A stretch of 42,837 bases of DNA from Bacteroidales bacterium (GCA_026931725.1 JAIXLE010000073.1:1-42837), one strand, 5' to 3'. Shown: positions 26,858 to 35,430, counted from the first letter of the stretch. Numbers and translations are program-made. The notes: a model not told the origin generated them from the letters alone.

Positions 26858-27994
26858 TCAAGCCGCCTGACGGAGACGCGAAACGGGAAGAGATCGCCCG
26901 ATGCGAGCCTCCAACCAGTGCGTAACCTGAGAGGGGGAATAGCGTTCCAACACCGTCAGACGGCCCTGTACCAATGGGGCACGCCGCACCGCGGGCCAGG
27001 ATAAGGGATAGACGGGTTCACCCAGGAGCAGAATTCGCTCCCCCTGCACACGCGGAATCGCCGCGAGGGCATCGCCCGGCCAGAGCCAATGCTCGACACC
27101 CGCGAGGCCGCCCGGCACCGTTCCATCTGCGGTCAGAGCGACCGATTGATACAATTGAAAATGCGATTCTACCGTCTGATTGGAACTCGCGGCTGGATCT
27201 GGACACGCGGCCACGGTCGGGTGCGATGGACGGGAACCCGATAACGGCATCGGGGCAGGATGGTCACGCCATTCCTCCGCCAACAGAATCTGCAACTGGC
27301 CCACATCCGTGACACCAGACACGACCACTCGCCAACCGGCACGGGCTTCGGGATGCACGATCACCAGCACGGCATCATCCAGAACGGCCAGCACTTCAAC
27401 GAGTTGCCGAATATGGGGATGTTCGGTTTGGAGGGACTCCGCGGCGGTCACCAACCCCGTCACGGCCCGCGCGGTATGACGCGCCGTCACGGACGAGGCC
27501 AATACAGAGAGGGCATCATCGAGAAGATGAGGCAAAGCCGCCCAAGCCGCCGCACCGACTGGGTCACGATGCCGCTCCTGGGGCGACGATGCTTGCGGTG
27601 GTGATTCTGATTCTGATTCTGATTCCGGTGACGATGCGCGGGATTGCGCCTGTTGAAAGAAGAACAGCGGCGGTTCGTTCCAAATGCGAGACGAGCGGGC
27701 CGCGTGCCGACGGTAACCCTCCCGAAACCGCCCTGCCACCAGCAAGGTGTCTCGTAGTTGTTGCAACAACGGAATCGCGGCCACGGCGACATCGGGCATT
27801 GGGGAAACCACCCGCGTTTCCTGCGTCAACGCCCACATCGGGATCAAGTCCGAAACCACCGCGAGTCCTCCTTGACACTCGATAAGGCACCGGATTAACG
27901 CACGTTTCCGGGTTTCCCGCAAGGGGAAATCCGCACACAATTTCGCACTTATCCAGCGGGTCGGCTTGACGGATGCCCCGGTGATCGGTGTCAT
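26858..27994 (-). CDS. Hypothetical protein co-transcribed with the ImpE-like gene
   Basis: I do not recognise this 378-residue protein. It has no signal peptide or clear membrane helix. A mostly helical N-terminal part (KRALIRCLIECQGGLAVVSD, about 30-49) is followed by a linker with an ESESESESPP tract. A second helical part and a beta-rich region (about 190-230, DAVLVIVHPEARAGWRVVVS) come next, then a C-terminal domain with WLWPGDALAAIPRVQ and RILLLGEPVYPLSWP. The frame opens further upstream, but that region overlaps the sigma factor gene on the other strand. The ATG at 27994, with GGGGA ten bases before it, is the most plausible start. Short spacing to the ImpE-like gene suggests a joint role. 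Confidence 0.6.
   Translation of the reverse strand: MTPITGASVKPTRWISAKLCADFPLRETRKRALIRCLIECQGGLAVVSDLIPMWALTQETRVVSPMPDVAVAAIPLLQQLRDTLLVAGRFREGYRRHAARSSRIWNEPPLFFFQQAQSRASSPESESESESPPQASSPQERHRDPVGAAAWAALPHLLDDALSVLASSVTARHTARAVTGLVTAAESLQTEHPHIRQLVEVLAVLDDAVLVIVHPEARAGWRVVVSGVTDVGQLQILLAEEWRDHPAPMPLSGSRPSHPTVAACPDPAASSNQTVESHFQLYQSVALTADGTVPGGLAGVEHWLWPGDALAAIPRVQGERILLLGEPVYPLSWPAVRRAPLVQGRLTVLERYSPSQVTHWLEARIGRSLPVSRLRQAA
27603..27626 (+). repeat. Tandem hexamer repeat inside a coding region
   Basis: Four copies of GATTC[T/C] in a row encode the Glu-Ser repeat of the minus-strand protein at 26858-27994. Loss or gain of a unit would keep the frame. Confidence 0.85.
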
Positions 27995-28060
27995 ACCCTG
28001 CACACAATCCCCGAAACGAATCCGAACCAACTTCCGGTCGGCGGCGTAAAGGATAACAGG

Positions 28061-28696
28061 GTGTCTCGACCCGATGACTCCATCGCTCGACTCTCCGATG
28101 AGGATCTGCTGACGCGGATTCGTTCCGGTGCGCATGATTTGTTCGGCGAGTTGGTCCGTCGCTACGAACGGGAACTTTTTGGTTATCTGAAACGCTATAC
28201 CGGGAATGAAGAACTGGCTGCGGACGTGTTCCAAAACAGTTTTACCCAGGTATTCCTGAAAATTCAACAGTACGAACCCGGTCGGCCAGCCCGACCGTGG
28301 TTGTATACCATTGCGACCAACCAGGCGATTGATGCCCTGCGTCGCCGGGCGCGCCGGTCGGACACACGAACAGATACGTTTTTATCGAACGACTCCGAAG
28401 ACGCGGGAAGTGCCAAATCACTGTACGAACTGCTGGAATCCCCTGACCCCGGCCCGGAAGAACAGGTCGCGGCGGCGGAACAGCAACAATCTGTACGGGA
28501 TGCGGTGGATCAACTGCCCCCATTGCACCGGGAAGTGATCATCCTGGCTTACTTTCAAGGGTTGAAGTATCAGGACATCGCCGACACGCTGGGGTTGCCA
28601 CTCGGGACGGTGAAATCGCGGTTACATGCGGCCCTCGCACGCCTCGCCGATACTTGGAAATCCGCGGAATCCTGCGGTGAGTCCCCAGAACGCTGA
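28061..28696 (+). CDS. RNA polymerase sigma factor, ECF-like sigma-70 family
   Basis: The 211-residue protein has region 2 (about 14-92: LFGELVRRYERELFGYLKRY, AADVFQNSFTQVFLKI, RPWLYTIATNQAIDALRRR) and region 4 (about 148-198: LPPLHREVIILAYFQGLKYQDIA then LPLGTVKSRLHAALA), joined by an acidic linker. This is the two-domain layout of ECF sigma factors. It starts at GTG (28061), with AAAGGA seven bases upstream. The gene after it encodes a membrane protein with an anti-sigma-like N-terminus, the standard arrangement for a sigma factor held at the membrane until a signal arrives. Target promoters are unknown. Confidence 0.93.
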   Translation: MSRPDDSIARLSDEDLLTRIRSGAHDLFGELVRRYERELFGYLKRYTGNEELAADVFQNSFTQVFLKIQQYEPGRPARPWLYTIATNQAIDALRRRARRSDTRTDTFLSNDSEDAGSAKSLYELLESPDPGPEEQVAAAEQQQSVRDAVDQLPPLHREVIILAYFQGLKYQDIADTLGLPLGTVKSRLHAALARLADTWKSAESCGESPER

Positions 28697-28732
28697 CCCG
28701 GTTCTGACCGGCTACCGTATTGAGTTGATGCC

Positions 28733-29698
28733 ATGGATGAAATGCTCCTGCGTTACCTTCTCGACGACCTCTCCCCGGCCGAACGGGAAGCCGTGGAATC
28801 ACGGTTGTCCGATTCTCCCGATGATGCGGTGCGCCTCCAAGCCTTGCGGCGTGTGCTGTTCGCGTTGGAAGAAGAAGCCGAACACGCACCCGTCCACCCA
28901 CCCGCCGATCTCGTCTATCAGACACTCGCACGGACAGCCGAGGCTATCGTCGCTCAGCGTCTTGTACGATCAACCCCGCGCCCATCTGAGACAAATGGGG
29001 TCGAACCCTCTGCGCATCGCATCGCCCGGCACTACCGAGAGATTCACCCGCAGGAATTCGATGCCCCTCTCATCCCGACATGGTTCCGACGGGTCGATGT
29101 GGCTGTAGCGGCGTGCTTTGCCGTGGTAGTCGGCGGGATACTCCTGGTCGGCCTGGAAAAATTCCGCCGTGATAGTCAAGTCTTCGCCTGTCAGGACCAA
29201 ATGCGGCAGGTCCATCAATCTCTGGTGAGCTACGGTGATGTCCACATGGGGCGGTATCCGCAGGTGGGATCGCCAGGGGTGCCGGTGGTTCGGGAAGTGG
29301 GTTTGGAATTGCGTCGAAATGGGCACCTCACCGGAGAAACGATCATCACCTGCCCTGTACAATCGGCTCTGGACATGCCAGGGATCGCGTCTCCCATCAA
29401 CTATGCCTACACGTTGGGGTATCGCACCGCGAATGGTGCCCTTCACGGGATCGTACAGGGCGACCACCCCGAAGGAAGCAGCGACTGGGTTCCCGTAGCG
29501 GCGGACCTTCCCCAGCGGGACGCGAATGTCCACGGTCGCGGCCAGAACATTTTGTTCACGGGGGGCAACGTCCGTTTTTCGACATCACCGCAAGCGGGTT
29601 ATCATGGTGATGACATTTACAGGAATGAAGCCGGACTCCCCCGCGCGGGGCTGCACCGCAACGACACTTCCTTGGGGCAAGCGTTCGATGCGCCGTGA
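28733..29698 (+). CDS. Membrane anti-sigma-like protein with pseudopilin-like outer domain
   Basis: The 321-residue protein has a cytoplasmic helical part (1-75; MLLRYLLDDLSPAEREAVE is typical of anti-sigma factors, but without zinc-binding His/Cys), a linker, one membrane helix (121-141) and an outer domain. The outer domain begins CQDQMRQVHQSLVSYGDVH (153-171), followed by GRYPQ, and closes with GRGQNILFTGGNVRF (268-282). DUF1559 pilin-like proteins show the same pattern after their helix ([15 protein letters not shown]) and at their end (a short strand with DG before a V). It lies 36 bases after the sigma gene. I infer a sensor that controls the sigma factor; the ligand is unknown. Confidence 0.78.
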   Translation: MDEMLLRYLLDDLSPAEREAVESRLSDSPDDAVRLQALRRVLFALEEEAEHAPVHPPADLVYQTLARTAEAIVAQRLVRSTPRPSETNGVEPSAHRIARHYREIHPQEFDAPLIPTWFRRVDVAVAACFAVVVGGILLVGLEKFRRDSQVFACQDQMRQVHQSLVSYGDVHMGRYPQVGSPGVPVVREVGLELRRNGHLTGETIITCPVQSALDMPGIASPINYAYTLGYRTANGALHGIVQGDHPEGSSDWVPVAADLPQRDANVHGRGQNILFTGGNVRFSTSPQAGYHGDDIYRNEAGLPRAGLHRNDTSLGQAFDAP

Positions 29699-29855
29699 GC
29701 CGAACGGTGTCACTGGCCCCAAAGGCATGCCGATGGCGCGATCACGGACGCGCTTGCACTATGGTGGCCCCCCATTTACTAGACCAAAAAACCGCTCGCG
29801 AGAACTCCCTGATACACGAACCCGATGTGGGTGTCTCAAAATCTACACTTGTTGG

Positions 29856-29883
29856 ACAACCGGGGACTATCGTCCCCGGTTGT
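29856..29883 (+). terminator. Strong hairpin, probable terminator of the sigma/anti-sigma unit
   Basis: A 12-bp perfect stem (ACAACCGGGGAC at 29856-29867, GTCCCCGGTTGT at 29872-29883) with a TATC loop lies 158 bases after the anti-sigma gene. The following bases are only moderately T-rich, so termination is probable, not certain. It could also be an end structure of the decayed transposon nearby. Confidence 0.6.
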
Positions 29884-30025
29884 GTTCCTCTCCGGTTCCG
29901 TTCCTCCTTCTCAAAATTGGACAGCCTCACTGGGTGCGTGTATCAGGACAGAGTCCCCGACACGATATTAGATACTCCAATGTGGTCCGCAGATCGCTTG
30001 CCGGGTGGCCAAGTCCTGACGAGCG

Positions 30026-30208
30026 CTATGGCCCAATGAGGACATCGGTGAGGAGGTGGACGCGTTGGAGGAACGTGAGGACATCTTGGTAGGAGCGTCC
30101 GCGATAACGTGAGAAGACATCGGCGAGAAAATCGTGGTCGAAGACGTAATCCAGAATGCGGAGTGTGGCATCGGTGAGGGGAAGTCGCTGGGCGATTGTG
30201 GAGATCAT
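30026..30208 (-). pseudogene. Remnant of an IS4-like transposase (N-terminal part)
   Basis: A 60-codon frame starts MISTIAQRLPLTDATLRILD and includes FLADVFSRYRGRSYQDVLTF. It resembles, from memory, the N-terminus of IS4-type transposases that are abundant in Gemmata-like planctomycetes. It stops after VLIGP, and the next bases read on in another frame (GHSARQDLATRQ), which suggests a frameshift. The catalytic DDE part is missing entirely. This is a decayed insertion with no coding capacity; I could not identify clear terminal repeats. Confidence 0.5.
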
Positions 30209-30554
30209 CGGTGTCCCCGTTCATACGAAATGGAGAGTGGATGTGCTTGTAAGATACACACCGACAACGCGATGCATTCGTCCCATCGCCGAACGACTGA
30301 CCCGCTCACCAACCATCCCCAAGTGAGGCGTTACCATCCGGCCCAAGGAAGCGGGAGGTTCATTTCACGCTGATGCCTGAGTCTTATGCGACCGCCTTTC
30401 TCGACTGCGCCGTTGGGGAATCTCTCTCCAGAAGAGTTCGGTCACTTTTCCGCGGTTCTGCGGGCATTTCGACAAAAAATTCGAGCCGCGAGAAAGATAG
30501 CGGGTACGATATTTCTTTGTTCCGTAACACTGCACCTGCTGTCATGGATCCGCC

Positions 30555-31346
30555 ATGCCCAACCCTCCTCTGCGTCGCGCGTTCACCCTCATTGAACTTC
30601 TGGTCGTGATCGCCATCATCGCCATTCTGATTGGCTTATTGCTGCCCGCCGTTCAGAAAGTGCGAGCGGCGGCCGCTCGTGCCAAGTGCCAGAATAACCT
30701 ACGCCAGATCGGTCTAGCAGTTCATGGATATTACGATGCGACCAACGGGAACTTTTTCCTGCATCACAGTTTTGATGCGGATGTGGCCTCCAATAATGGG
30801 AACATCAACTCCTTTGCGGAAATCTACTGGGAAGACAAACTCATGCCATACATCGGTGGAGCCCAGGAGGCGGATGAAGGCTTATCGAAGCAGGGCATCA
30901 TTCTCCCCAGTGAAGCCATCTACCGATGCCCCAGCGATACCTCGATTCGGAAGCCTTTTGTGGACCCGGATACCAATACCGTGGATGGTGTCGAGCATCG
31001 GACCAGTTATCTCATGAACTCTCTGTTGAGTCACAAATCACGGCGCTACGGCCATTGGACCCGGATGCGATTCATCAACGAGGTTGGCACGAGTGAGTTC
31101 ATCTGCTTCTCAGAACGTAATGCCACTGCCTTCACTTTGGAGAACGACGGCGACCCGCGGCAGGATGATTACGACATCTGGTTAGGGACAGGTGTCCTCA
31201 AACCGTGGATCGCCCACGATCGCCACACACAGGTTGCCAACAGCCTGTACCTGGATGGCCACGTTGTCACCGCGTCGTGGGATGCATCCGTGGTGGACCT
31301 TTACCCTGATAAAAATGTTCTGACCGTGGACAGCACCTACCCATAA
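30555..31346 (+). CDS. DUF1559 pilin-like protein with prepilin cleavage motif
   Basis: The 263-residue protein has the type IV prepilin/pseudopilin N-terminus: a short basic leader (MPNPPLRRA) followed by [18 protein letters not shown], with cleavage expected before Phe10. The membrane helix leads into [19 protein letters not shown], and the closing region has [17 protein letters not shown], both standard for DUF1559. Planctomycetes carry many copies; they are thought to be surface or secretion-related pseudopilins. The ATG at 30555 precedes the leader directly. The gene overlaps the downstream lipoprotein frame by four bases. Confidence 0.92.
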   Translation: MPNPPLRRAFTLIELLVVIAIIAILIGLLLPAVQKVRAAAARAKCQNNLRQIGLAVHGYYDATNGNFFLHHSFDADVASNNGNINSFAEIYWEDKLMPYIGGAQEADEGLSKQGIILPSEAIYRCPSDTSIRKPFVDPDTNTVDGVEHRTSYLMNSLLSHKSRRYGHWTRMRFINEVGTSEFICFSERNATAFTLENDGDPRQDDYDIWLGTGVLKPWIAHDRHTQVANSLYLDGHVVTASWDASVVDLYPDKNVLTVDSTYP

Positions 31347-31756
31347 AAACCGCCATCCCGTTTTGCCTGCCAATATGGTTGCTGGCCAGTGGTTGTGGGC
31401 AGTCTCCCGCACCACTGCCGCCGGACACCGGGTCACGCGAAACCGTGCGTGCCTTTTACGAAGCGGTCATTCAGAAGAACCCCACAGCGGTCTATGCGTT
31501 GCTGCATCCCGATGTTTCCCAGAAACTTCCCCGAGCGGAATTCGGTCGCCGCCTGGAAGCGTATCGCCGCAAATTGGGTTTTGACCCGGAAAAAGTGGCC
31601 GTGCGGACGTGTGATGAACATGGCACGGAAGCCACGGTTCGAGTCTTCCTAAGCGGGCACGGCCAACATCGCCACGGCTACGAGGATAATCTGTTCCTCC
31701 GGCGACAGGAACAGCAATGGCGTGTGATCCTCCCACCACGGTTCGGCCTGAGATAA
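31343..31756 (+). CDS. Small lipoprotein with non-ATG start, coupled to the DUF1559 gene
   Basis: The frame encodes a lipoprotein signal ([17 protein letters not shown]; lipobox ASGC) and a mature domain of about 120 residues. The domain contains [21 protein letters not shown] and a C-terminal basic strand region, an NTF2-like or DUF4878-like pattern. No ATG or GTG occurs between the upstream in-frame stop (31310) and the lipobox. The start that gives a full signal peptide is ATA at 31343, in an ATAA overlap with the preceding stop. TTG at 31379 would leave only five residues before the Cys. The function is unknown; it probably works with the pilin-like protein. Confidence 0.6.
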   Translation: MKTAIPFCLPIWLLASGCGQSPAPLPPDTGSRETVRAFYEAVIQKNPTAVYALLHPDVSQKLPRAEFGRRLEAYRRKLGFDPEKVAVRTCDEHGTEATVRVFLSGHGQHRHGYEDNLFLRRQEQQWRVILPPRFGLR

Positions 31757-31960
31757 GTCATCGCCTCATGCGCTGGGAACCCCATTCAGAATGAAAGGCG
31801 ATTTCGTGTGGGGTTCACTTGGTCCCGCGTGCCCGGCACGTTGCCCCGTTCCTACTGGCGATGGCCAATCGGGAATCTGCTCTTGCTCCGGTTCTGCGGT
31901 CACGCTATTCCCCCGATCGCAACCGTGCGTCCGCAAGATGCACCATGAGGAGGGGGTCAC

Positions 31961-32965
31961 GTGGCCGATGCCGCTGCGGTTTTGGTGGTGGAAACTTCCC
32001 ATCTGACGAAGATTTACCAAAATCGCCAGATTGCCCTGAATGACGTTTCTTTGTCGATTGAGCCGGGCGCGGTTCTGGGACTGCTCGGCCCGAACGGGGC
32101 GGGAAAAACGACGTTCCTCCGCTTGGTTCTTGGCTTACATCGGCCAACGGCGGGTGGAGCCAAGGTCTTCGGTAAGCCGATGTGCCCCAGCGCGGCCGAT
32201 CTGCGCCGCCGGATCGGCTACATTCCAACAAACCCGCAGTTTCCGCGCGGGATGACCCCGATTTCGTACCTCGACTACATCGCCCGACTATTCGGGATGA
32301 CCGCCAATGCGCGGAAACCCAAACTGGCCATGCTGATTCGTGCGGTCGATTTGCTGGGCCATGCGGGGGATCCGATCGCCTATTTCACCCCAGGTCAGAC
32401 CGCGCGCCTCGCCGTCGCGGCCAGCCTCATCAACGAACCGGACTTGCTCATCTGGGATGAACCGACTCACGGGCTCGACATCGAAGCCCGTCGCAGCATG
32501 TTGGAACTCATCAAGACGCTCGCCGCCGAGAAGACGGTGATCCTCAGTAGCCACAACCTCACCGATGTGGACGAGGTCTGCAATCATGCGGCGGTGTTGA
32601 ACAAGGGACAACTCATCTTCCACGGTTCGCTCCAGGATTTGAAAGGCCGCATCCGCAAGAATCATTATGAACTCGATCTGGAAGGCGATCAAAAGTCCAT
32701 CACGAAGGCCGTGACCGCCGTGCGGGGGTTGAAAGAATGCCTCTCCGCCCTGCTGCGGCATCGTCGATTGGAATTGAAATTGACCGATGACACACCGAAC
32801 ACCGCCATTCTCGCGCAGGTGTTCCAGACACTATTCGATAATAAAGTCACGCTCGTGAGTGTCCGCAGTGTCGGAATGCAGACGGAACAAGCGTATCTGG
32901 ATTTGGTGGAGAAAGAGGAAAGCCGCGGGTTCACCCGCCTGTATCAACCCGCGGAGGCGGCCTAA
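31961..32965 (+). CDS. ABC transporter ATP-binding protein
   Basis: The 334-residue ATPase has Walker A GPNGAGKTT (43-51), Walker B LLIWDEPT, the D-loop HGLD, and the H-loop SSHNLTD. The signature motif, usually LSGG, reads FTPGQTARLAVA, a clear departure. The C-terminal 110 residues form an extra domain, as in exporters of the CcmA/NatA type. The GTG at 31961 follows the strong site GAGGAGGGGG (31947-31956). A permease gene lies 107 bases downstream, so the two form an export system. Upstream, 204 bases hold only a weak 8-bp inverted repeat (31777-31784 with 31809-31816). Confidence 0.92.
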   Translation: MADAAAVLVVETSHLTKIYQNRQIALNDVSLSIEPGAVLGLLGPNGAGKTTFLRLVLGLHRPTAGGAKVFGKPMCPSAADLRRRIGYIPTNPQFPRGMTPISYLDYIARLFGMTANARKPKLAMLIRAVDLLGHAGDPIAYFTPGQTARLAVAASLINEPDLLIWDEPTHGLDIEARRSMLELIKTLAAEKTVILSSHNLTDVDEVCNHAAVLNKGQLIFHGSLQDLKGRIRKNHYELDLEGDQKSITKAVTAVRGLKECLSALLRHRRLELKLTDDTPNTAILAQVFQTLFDNKVTLVSVRSVGMQTEQAYLDLVEKEESRGFTRLYQPAEAA

Positions 32966-33072
32966 AACCCTTTGAAGGCCATCGTGACCAGCCAGATGGG
33001 ATGCCGAGATGAACCGCCGTATGGAACAATGGACCCTGGGCCAGTCGGGCTGACCGACACGAGGACTTAGGA

Positions 33073-33846
33073 ATGGACTCCCCGACATCGTCTGGAAATA
33101 TCCGCTTCAACCGCTTGTTGCCGTACTGGGCTGTACTCCAGACCGACTTACGGCAGACGTTCCGCAGTTGGGTCTACCGGCTCTGGGTGCTGATGACCGT
33201 CATCGCGGCATCCGGGTCGATTCTGTACAAGGTGGGCATCCATCGGGAAGCCGGAATTGTCCAAGCCGCCTCGGAACGGAGCGGCGATCTGTTGCGGGGA
33301 TTGGTGGCCGTGAGTTTGGGGCTGATCGCGCTGTTGTCCGTGAGCGGGATCGCTGCGGAACGATCCACGGTGGCCGATGCCGTGTTGAGCCGTGGGATTA
33401 GCCGACATCAGTATTTTCTGGCCAAGTGGCACTCACGGCTCATCATGATCCTGGTGACATTCATGGTTCTCGCCGGAGCTGTGCTGGCCGCGCATCATTT
33501 CCTGCTCGACCCGGATTTGACCCTGGCGGGCGGAATCGCGGCGATTGCCCTGATTGCGGCCGTCCTGGTCGCGGTCACCTCGTGGGGCGTGACCATTGGG
33601 GCTTTAAGTCATGGGACAGTCACGGGCATCACGGTCTTCTGGGTACTGCTGTACGGGGGGTTATTCATCGTGTCGATTCTCCCAGACCCGTACCCGACAC
33701 CGGATCGGATCATGAGTCGACTCAATGCCGTGCTACGCGGACAGTACAACCCGGCCCTCCTCTGGCAAGGCATTAGCTGTGGGGTGGGTATGGGCCTGCT
33801 CGCGGCGGTCGTCGGTGTCGTGGGGTTCGGACGCAAAGATGTATAA
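33073..33846 (+). CDS. ABC-2-type permease, partner of the upstream ATPase
   Basis: The 257-residue protein has six hydrophobic helices. A first cytoplasmic segment precedes helix 1 (QTDLRQTFRSWVYRLW), and a coupling-type segment follows helix 2 (AERSTVADAVLSRGISRHQYF), typical of ABC-2 export permeases such as NatB. The AGGA just upstream supports the ATG at 33073, although spacing is short. The substrate cannot be told from sequence. A 13-bp inverted repeat follows the gene. Confidence 0.85.
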   Translation: MDSPTSSGNIRFNRLLPYWAVLQTDLRQTFRSWVYRLWVLMTVIAASGSILYKVGIHREAGIVQAASERSGDLLRGLVAVSLGLIALLSVSGIAAERSTVADAVLSRGISRHQYFLAKWHSRLIMILVTFMVLAGAVLAAHHFLLDPDLTLAGGIAAIALIAAVLVAVTSWGVTIGALSHGTVTGITVFWVLLYGGLFIVSILPDPYPTPDRIMSRLNAVLRGQYNPALLWQGISCGVGMGLLAAVVGVVGFGRKDV

Positions 33847-33919
33847 AGCCTTCTCATCCTGTCTGCGGGACATGTTCCCCTGGGCGGGTTGTGCCTGTGC
33901 GCGTGCGGGGCATCGTAGT

Positions 33920-33951
33920 CAGAATGGCCATCGCTTGTGATGGCCATTCTG
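33920..33951. repeat. 13-bp perfect inverted repeat
   Basis: CAGAATGGCCATC (33920-33932) and its complement (33939-33951) enclose a GCTTGT loop, 74 bases after the permease gene. There is no T-run on either side, so it is either a factor-assisted terminator or a protein-binding site. Confidence 0.7.
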
Positions 33952-34044
33952 CAATTGCACACTGGTAACGAACTGCTGGACTCCCTTCCCGCGAACGTGT
34001 AGCATACCCATCACCCCCCCCTTCTCCCCATCTTGGCTGTAACC

Positions 34045-35412
34045 ATGAAACGAATGTTGGTAATGACACTGTTGACCACGGTGTTCGGATTCTCGCCAAT
34101 CCCGGCGGCGGAACCGAGTTGGAAAGCAGGGTTCGCCCAGGTCGCCATCACACCGACCGAACCGATGTGGATGTCCGGGTACGCTTCCCGCACGGCCCCG
34201 GCGAACGGCGCGGAAACGGAACTCTGGGCCAAAGCCGCCGTCCTCGAAGATGCCGCCGGGAAACGTGCCGTTCTCATCACACTCGATCTGGTCGGCATTA
34301 GCCGCGACATTTCGCACGATGTCTGTCAGTTGATTATGAACAAGTACCGATTGCCGCGTGAGGCGATCGCCCTATCGACTTCCCACACGCACTGTGGCCC
34401 GGTGGTCGGCAAAACGCTCCGGTCGATGTACTTCATCAACGATGCGGAATCCCAGAAGATCATCACCTATACGACGAAACTCCCGGCCAAACTGCTCACC
34501 GCCGTGGATGCGGCCGTGGCCAAGCTGGAACCCGTGACGCTCGGTTACGCGGTCGGACAAGCCGGGTTCGCCGTGAACCGCCGGGAAAACAAAGAGGCTG
34601 ACGTTCCCAAACTCCGCGCCGCCGGAACCCCGCTCAAGGGGCCGAATGACCACGATGTCCCCGTGTTGGCCGCTCGCAATGTCAAGGGGCAACTCACGGG
34701 TGTCGTTTTTGGCTATGCCTGTCATGCAACCACATTAGGCTTTCAGAAATGGTGCGGCGACTACCCCGGTTTCGCCATGATGAACCTGGAAAAATCTCAC
34801 CCCGGCAGCGTGGCGTTGTTCTTCGCCGGTTGCGGAGCCGATCAGAACCCGATTCCGCGTCGAACCGTGGAACTCGCACGCAATTATGGCCAGCAACTCG
34901 CATCCGCGGTGGATACCGTCCTGGCCAAACCGCTGACCCCGTTGCAGCCGACCTTCACCGCCGCCTATCAGGAAATCCAACTGGCACTCGCGCACATTCC
35001 CAATCGAGACGAATTGATTCAACAGTCACTCGACAAGAATAAATACATCGCCGCACGGGCCAAGATGTTGCTGAAAGACCTCGAAACCCAGGACAAATTG
35101 CCACCCGCTTATCCGTACCCCGTGCAGACCTGGCGGCTCGGCGGTGAACTGAATCTCGTCACGCTTGGCGGCGAAGTCGTGGTCGATTACTCGTTGCGAT
35201 TGAAGAAGGAACTGGGTCCAAAAACCTGGGTCATGGGCTATGCCAATGATGTCATGGCGTACATCCCTTCGCACCGTGTTTTGAAAGAAGGCGGTTACGA
35301 GGGAGCCACGTCGATGATTTATTATGGCCTGCCGTCACCTTGGGCACAGGGCATCGAAGATCGCATCATCGCGGAGGTGCATCGGCAATCGCAAAAACTC
35401 CGTGGGAAATAA
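34045..35412 (+). CDS. Exported neutral/alkaline ceramidase-like hydrolase
   Basis: A signal peptide (MKRMLVMTLLTTVFGFSPIPAAE) leads a 455-residue protein with the neutral ceramidase N-terminal domain fold. Visible are GFAQVAITPTEP, SGYASR, STSHTHCGP (with histidines that bind zinc in the family), YACHATTLG, GDYPGFAM and FFAGCGADQNP. It lacks the C-terminal immunoglobulin-like domain of full ceramidases. Planctomycetes have many such proteins, whose substrates are mostly unknown, so 'ceramidase' is a family name here. I chose the ATG at 34045 over an upstream TTG at 34033. An eight-C run (34014-34021) lies in its leader. Confidence 0.88.
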   Translation: MKRMLVMTLLTTVFGFSPIPAAEPSWKAGFAQVAITPTEPMWMSGYASRTAPANGAETELWAKAAVLEDAAGKRAVLITLDLVGISRDISHDVCQLIMNKYRLPREAIALSTSHTHCGPVVGKTLRSMYFINDAESQKIITYTTKLPAKLLTAVDAAVAKLEPVTLGYAVGQAGFAVNRRENKEADVPKLRAAGTPLKGPNDHDVPVLAARNVKGQLTGVVFGYACHATTLGFQKWCGDYPGFAMMNLEKSHPGSVALFFAGCGADQNPIPRRTVELARNYGQQLASAVDTVLAKPLTPLQPTFTAAYQEIQLALAHIPNRDELIQQSLDKNKYIAARAKMLLKDLETQDKLPPAYPYPVQTWRLGGELNLVTLGGEVVVDYSLRLKKELGPKTWVMGYANDVMAYIPSHRVLKEGGYEGATSMIYYGLPSPWAQGIEDRIIAEVHRQSQKLRGK

Positions 35413-35415
35413 CGT

Positions 35416-35430
35416 AAGCCCCCTGGGCTT
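35416..35430 (+). terminator. Short hairpin after the ceramidase-like gene
   Basis: AAGCCC and GGGCTT form a 6-bp stem with a three-base loop right after the stop codon, followed by only TTTGG. It is a weak terminator candidate. Confidence 0.35.

Larger units (their letters stand above)
29699..30554. other. Gene-poor stretch of 0.86 kb
   Basis: No intact gene is supported here. It contains a strong hairpin (29856-29883), a short transposase remnant on the minus strand (30026-30208), a small inverted repeat GGACAGAGTCC (29947-29957), and about 340 bases with no feature before the DUF1559 gene. Short frames at 30373-30609 and 29526-30092 look like chance. Confidence 0.6.

Noticed and set aside
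27603-27626. Tandem hexamer as a possible phase-variation switch
   Set aside because: Unit length is a multiple of three, so changes would alter only the linker length and not the reading frame.
30373-30609. 78-codon plus-strand frame before the DUF1559 gene
   Set aside because: It overlaps the start of the DUF1559 gene in another frame and has no family features.
34014-34021. Run of eight C before the ceramidase-like gene as a phase-variable promoter element
   Set aside because: It is short, the genome is GC-rich, and no promoter boxes with suitable spacing around it are visible.
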